Shown here in pieces: positions 6,080-8,538 of a stretch of 8,538 nt of DNA. The number at the start of each line of letters is the position of its first letter. Within the stretch, counting starts at the first letter, position 1. The DNA lies in assembly GCA_002417975.1 (NCBI GenBank), contig DIDE01000026.1, positions 528-9,065 of the forward strand, given 5' to 3'. Both the position numbers and the translations under genes were made by a program. The stretch comes from Eggerthellaceae bacterium UBA5808 (GTDB lineage: Bacteria; Actinomycetota; Coriobacteriia; Coriobacteriales; Eggerthellaceae). The notes beneath the pieces are model-generated. The model had not been told where the DNA came from and did no database searches. It saw only the letters and a list, made by a program, of their open reading frames with translations.

Positions 6080-6985
6080 CTAAGACGTGCAAAGATACTG
6101 TTGCACCGAACCTGTTATTTTATCCTTAATAGGCCGCATACACTCATAAACAAGTCCAATCGCTGGACCTACATGTACGCCAATAACCGGACTTACCGGT
6201 ACGACGTCGACAGCATGACCAACAAGCGGTTCAATTACCGCATGCGCCCACTCATCGGCTGGTTTGCGATCGCCAATATAATGGACAACGATACGTTTAA
6301 GACCGCCATGAGCTTCACAATCTTGTTGCATAATTTCGACAATACGCTTGCAGGCCTTTTTACGAGTTCGAACTTTTTCAAGCGGTATCGGATGACAATC
6401 TTGCACCGTCAGCACTGGAGCAATTTGAACCAAATTGCCTAAAAGAGCAGCGACTGATCCAATTCGTCCACCTCGTTGCAAGTAGGTAAGAGTTTCAGGC
6501 GTGAAGAGGAAACGCGTCGATTGGATACTTAACAATGCAGCCTGAGCAGCATGCTCAAGCGAATGACCATTGCGCACCGATTCAATAGCCGCCATGAGCG
6601 GAAATGCTTCATCTCCCCCACATGACGTCGAGTCAATCATCGCATAGCGAAACGACGCATGACTTGCAGCAACAATTCGTGCTGCAGCAAGAGCATTTTC
6701 GTATGTGCCCGATAGTCCACTCGAAATAAAAACGCCTAAAACTTCATCTCCCGCACATGCCGCCTGCTCAAACGTATCAATAAACGCCTGCTGAGAAGGC
6801 TGACTCGACGTCGGAATATCATCAATCATCGCTGCAATATCACCGTAGAATGCATCCACATCCATAACGGCATCATCATATTCTTTTCCATGATAGTTCA
6901 CATAAAGTGACAATATCTTCACTACGTCATCGCTTGACAACGAAGCAGGAAGCGAAGCTGTCGAATCGGAAACGATTCGTATCAT
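6080..6985 (-). CDS. DegV family (EDD domain, FakB-like) fatty-acid-binding protein, divergent third copy
   Basis: A 301-residue DegV protein with the most canonical motif set of the three: MIRIVSDSTASLP (1-13), TSSQPS (59-64), FISSGLSGTY (86-95), LQRGGRIGS (169-177), PVLTV (190-194), KVRTRKKA (204-211) and SPVIGVHVGP (265-274). It lacks the FWGxDRRK C-terminal signature and the Cys-rich DSC(C/S)DLP start of the tandem pair, so it belongs to a different DegV subgroup and not to the same duplication. It is expected to bind a fatty acid in the cytosol and, if FakB-like, to present it to FakA; this is a family inference. GGAGG lies 9 nt before the ATG at 6985. Only 23 nt separate it from the end of pncB, so the two are very likely cotranscribed. 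A 147 nt gap follows before the next DegV gene. Confidence 0.93.
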   Translation of the reverse strand: MIRIVSDSTASLPASLSSDDVVKILSLYVNYHGKEYDDAVMDVDAFYGDIAAMIDDIPTSSQPSQQAFIDTFEQAACAGDEVLGVFISSGLSGTYENALAAARIVAASHASFRYAMIDSTSCGGDEAFPLMAAIESVRNGHSLEHAAQAALLSIQSTRFLFTPETLTYLQRGGRIGSVAALLGNLVQIAPVLTVQDCHPIPLEKVRTRKKACKRIVEIMQQDCEAHGGLKRIVVHYIGDRKPADEWAHAVIEPLVGHAVDVVPVSPVIGVHVGPAIGLVYECMRPIKDKITGSVQQYLCTS

Positions 6986-6994
6986 TGGATCAAA

Positions 6995-6999
6995 CCTCC
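6995..6999 (-). promoter_or_regulatory. Ribosome binding site of the third DegV gene
   Basis: A perfect GGAGG on the minus strand lies 9 nt before the ATG at 6985, within the 23 nt between pncB and this gene. It shows independent initiation even though the genes are probably cotranscribed. Confidence 0.7.
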
Positions 7000-7008
7000 A
7001 AACAAAAC

Positions 7009-8463
7009 CTATGCATCTAAGCCACGAAGTTGCATTACCATTGTGCGACGTCGTTTAAACATACCGCTTTCCAATCCAACGGGATAACTATGAGGATTCA
7101 AAATGCGTTTTTGACTCTTATCAAGCTTTTCGAGTTCATCCTTTGCCCGCTGTTGCGCTGCCATTGCATTGCGATACGTAGGTTCAAGACATGTTTTACC
7201 ATCGCGAGCAAGAGGATGAAGCAGCAGATCATAACGCTTGCCCGCAAGAACCTTTTGTCTCATGCTATCCGCAGGATCAATGATCTTTTCTTTCTCATTG
7301 ATGTCATGGTTAATGTCATACACCATGTCTCCCGCAATCAAACCGTTATCGTGATAGTAGCGACGCACGTTTAGTACACCAGGCAACGTAAGTTTATTAG
7401 CCTGCTCAGTAATTTTGACCCGCTCTTGCCAGTCTTCTTCATCAGGCATACGCGTAGCAGCCAATTTATAGACACCGCCGAGTGTCGGCTGATCAAACGC
7501 TGTCGCGAGTTTAGTGCCAACGCCCCACGACATTACATCGGCACCTTCATCGCGAATTGCTTGAATTGAATATTCATCAAGATCGTTAGAAAGAACAATC
7601 CCGCAATCGTTAAGCCCCGCTTCATCAAGACGAGCACGCGCCATTTTTGCAAGCCATGATAGATCTCCAGAGTCAATACGCACGCCAGCAAGACGCTCAC
7701 CACGTTCACGCATCTCAAGACCGACGGTAATGGCATGTTCAAGACCTTGACGTACATCATAGGTATCAATTAGCAGAACACAGTTCGTAGGAAAAATACG
7801 TGCATATGCACGAAACGCTTCAAGCTCATCATCAAACGCCATAACCCAAGAATGAGCATGCGTTCCCGAAACAGGAATATCAAATTCTTTACCCGCAAGT
7901 ACATTACTTGTCGATGCACATCCGCCGACAACAGCAGCACGGCTTGCCCAGATACCACCTAGACCCTGAGCACGACGCAGCCCAAATTCCGCAACAGGTG
8001 TCTGTGCAGCAAGACATACACGAGCAGCCTTAGTGGCAATTAAAGTTTGGAAATTGATGCAATTGAGCAAAGCTGTTTCGAGCAACTGGCATTGCATAAT
8101 AGAACCGGTTACACGAACAAGAGGCTCGTACGGGAAAACAACCGTTCCTTCATGCACCGCATCAATATCAACAGTAAGCCGTAATGAGAGAAGCCAATCA
8201 AGAAATTCAGGATCAAAAAGTTGGCCACCACCTGGGGCTTGGATACTTGCAAGATAGGCACAATCTTCTGCAGTAAATTCAAACGAATCAATCAAGTCAG
8301 CAAGTTGAGCAGTACCACACGCTATCGAGAATCCCCCGTTAAAGGGATTACCGCGATAGAACATATTAAAACAAGCTTTCTCATCGACCTTACCGCATTT
8401 CCAATAGCCCTGAGCCATCGTCAGCTGATAGAGATCGGTCAGTAATTCATACTCTGCTTTCAT
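7009..8463 (-). CDS. pncB: Nicotinate phosphoribosyltransferase
   Basis: This enzyme joins nicotinate to PRPP, with ATP hydrolysis, giving nicotinate mononucleotide: the entry step of Preiss-Handler NAD salvage in the cytosol. The protein has 484 residues, the usual size of the Gram-positive PncB type. Motifs: LLTDLYQLTMAQGYW (7-21), the characteristic N-terminus; FYRGNPFNGGF (35-45); EFGLRRAQG (159-167); SGTHAHSWVMAF (199-210), where His204 matches the histidine that is phosphorylated in the family; DTYDVRQG (233-240); VRIDSGDL (261-268); and SWGVGTKL (312-319). The frame is open to the window edge at 8538, but the ATG at 8463 is chosen because it has GGAGG 5 nt upstream and the recognisable family N-terminus begins right there. 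No promoter is visible in the 75 nt to the edge, so transcription may start further upstream. The downstream DegV gene follows after 23 nt. Confidence 0.96.
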   Translation of the reverse strand: MKAEYELLTDLYQLTMAQGYWKCGKVDEKACFNMFYRGNPFNGGFSIACGTAQLADLIDSFEFTAEDCAYLASIQAPGGGQLFDPEFLDWLLSLRLTVDIDAVHEGTVVFPYEPLVRVTGSIMQCQLLETALLNCINFQTLIATKAARVCLAAQTPVAEFGLRRAQGLGGIWASRAAVVGGCASTSNVLAGKEFDIPVSGTHAHSWVMAFDDELEAFRAYARIFPTNCVLLIDTYDVRQGLEHAITVGLEMRERGERLAGVRIDSGDLSWLAKMARARLDEAGLNDCGIVLSNDLDEYSIQAIRDEGADVMSWGVGTKLATAFDQPTLGGVYKLAATRMPDEEDWQERVKITEQANKLTLPGVLNVRRYYHDNGLIAGDMVYDINHDINEKEKIIDPADSMRQKVLAGKRYDLLLHPLARDGKTCLEPTYRNAMAAQQRAKDELEKLDKSQKRILNPHSYPVGLESGMFKRRRTMVMQLRGLDA

Positions 8464-8468
8464 GTGAA

Positions 8469-8473
8469 CCTCC
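8469..8473 (-). promoter_or_regulatory. Ribosome binding site of pncB
   Basis: GGAGG on the minus strand, 5 nt before ATG at 8463. It fixes the pncB start against the longer open frame that would begin with GTG at the window edge. Confidence 0.8.
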
Positions 8474-8538
8474 GGAAGTGTGGCTGCGTCTACGCGTGGT
8501 GCGATGGTTCGAGGGAGTATGCGCGTCGTCTTTAGCAC

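Noticed and set aside
6032..6442. 136-codon open frame on the plus strand opposite the third DegV gene
   Set aside because: The minus strand carries conserved DegV motifs in this stretch, including the GVHVGP segment, and the plus-strand translation resembles nothing I know.
8447..8537. A second minus-strand frame open from the right edge, ending just inside pncB, possibly the basic C-terminus of an upstream gene
   Set aside because: About 29 codons of low-complexity Arg/Ser/His sequence with no recognisable motif; it cannot be told from chance without the sequence to the right.
8464..8538. N-terminal extension of pncB from a GTG at the window edge
   Set aside because: The strong GGAGG 5 nt before ATG 8463 and the family N-terminus starting right there make the extension unlikely. 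The extra 25 residues match nothing I know in PncB.

Overview
The window is a gene-dense stretch of bacterial chromosome holding eight protein-coding genes. I see no RNA genes, mobile elements or CRISPR arrays. Base composition looks moderate (mid-40s percent GC by eye, not counted). Gram-positive-style GGAGG ribosome binding sites, several DegV fatty-acid-binding paralogues and the mix of radical SAM enzymes fit a Gram-positive anaerobe. My best guess is a coriobacterium of the Atopobium/Lancefieldella/Fannyhessea type, but this is an impression of style and gene content, not a proven assignment.

Left part, plus strand (1-2078): a two-gene module that looks dedicated to DNA repair or DNA modification. 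The first gene enters from the left edge and encodes the C-terminal part of the 'putative DNA modification/repair radical SAM protein' family (TIGR03916-type), with a helix-hairpin-helix and a QMSLF pentapeptide resembling a beta-clamp-binding motif. Its stop overlaps by ATGA the start of a DUF4130/TIGR03915-type 'probable DNA metabolism protein', the obligate partner of that radical SAM family. The biochemical function of this pair is, as far as I know, not established. It is the best candidate here for an undescribed system.

Middle, minus strand (2035-3937): a divergent relative of 3-hydroxyisobutyrate/6-phosphogluconate dehydrogenases with several canonical residues replaced. It overlaps by 20 nt a GTG-started radical SAM activase-like protein of the PflX family (COG1313). 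The 3' end of the PflX-like gene overlaps the 3' end of the plus-strand DUF4130 gene by 44 nt, so the two operons converge with no intergenic terminator.

Right part, minus strand (4056-8463): in transcription order, nicotinate phosphoribosyltransferase (pncB, NAD salvage), then 23 nt, a DegV-family protein, then 147 nt, and a tandem pair of DegV paralogues separated by 2 nt. The tandem pair are clearly duplicates of each other, while the third is a more distant family member. DegV proteins (FakB) bind fatty acids and present them to the kinase FakA for incorporation into phospholipid. No FakA is in the window. The minus-strand genes are all co-oriented and could form one or two transcription units, with gaps of 147 nt and 118 nt as possible breaks.
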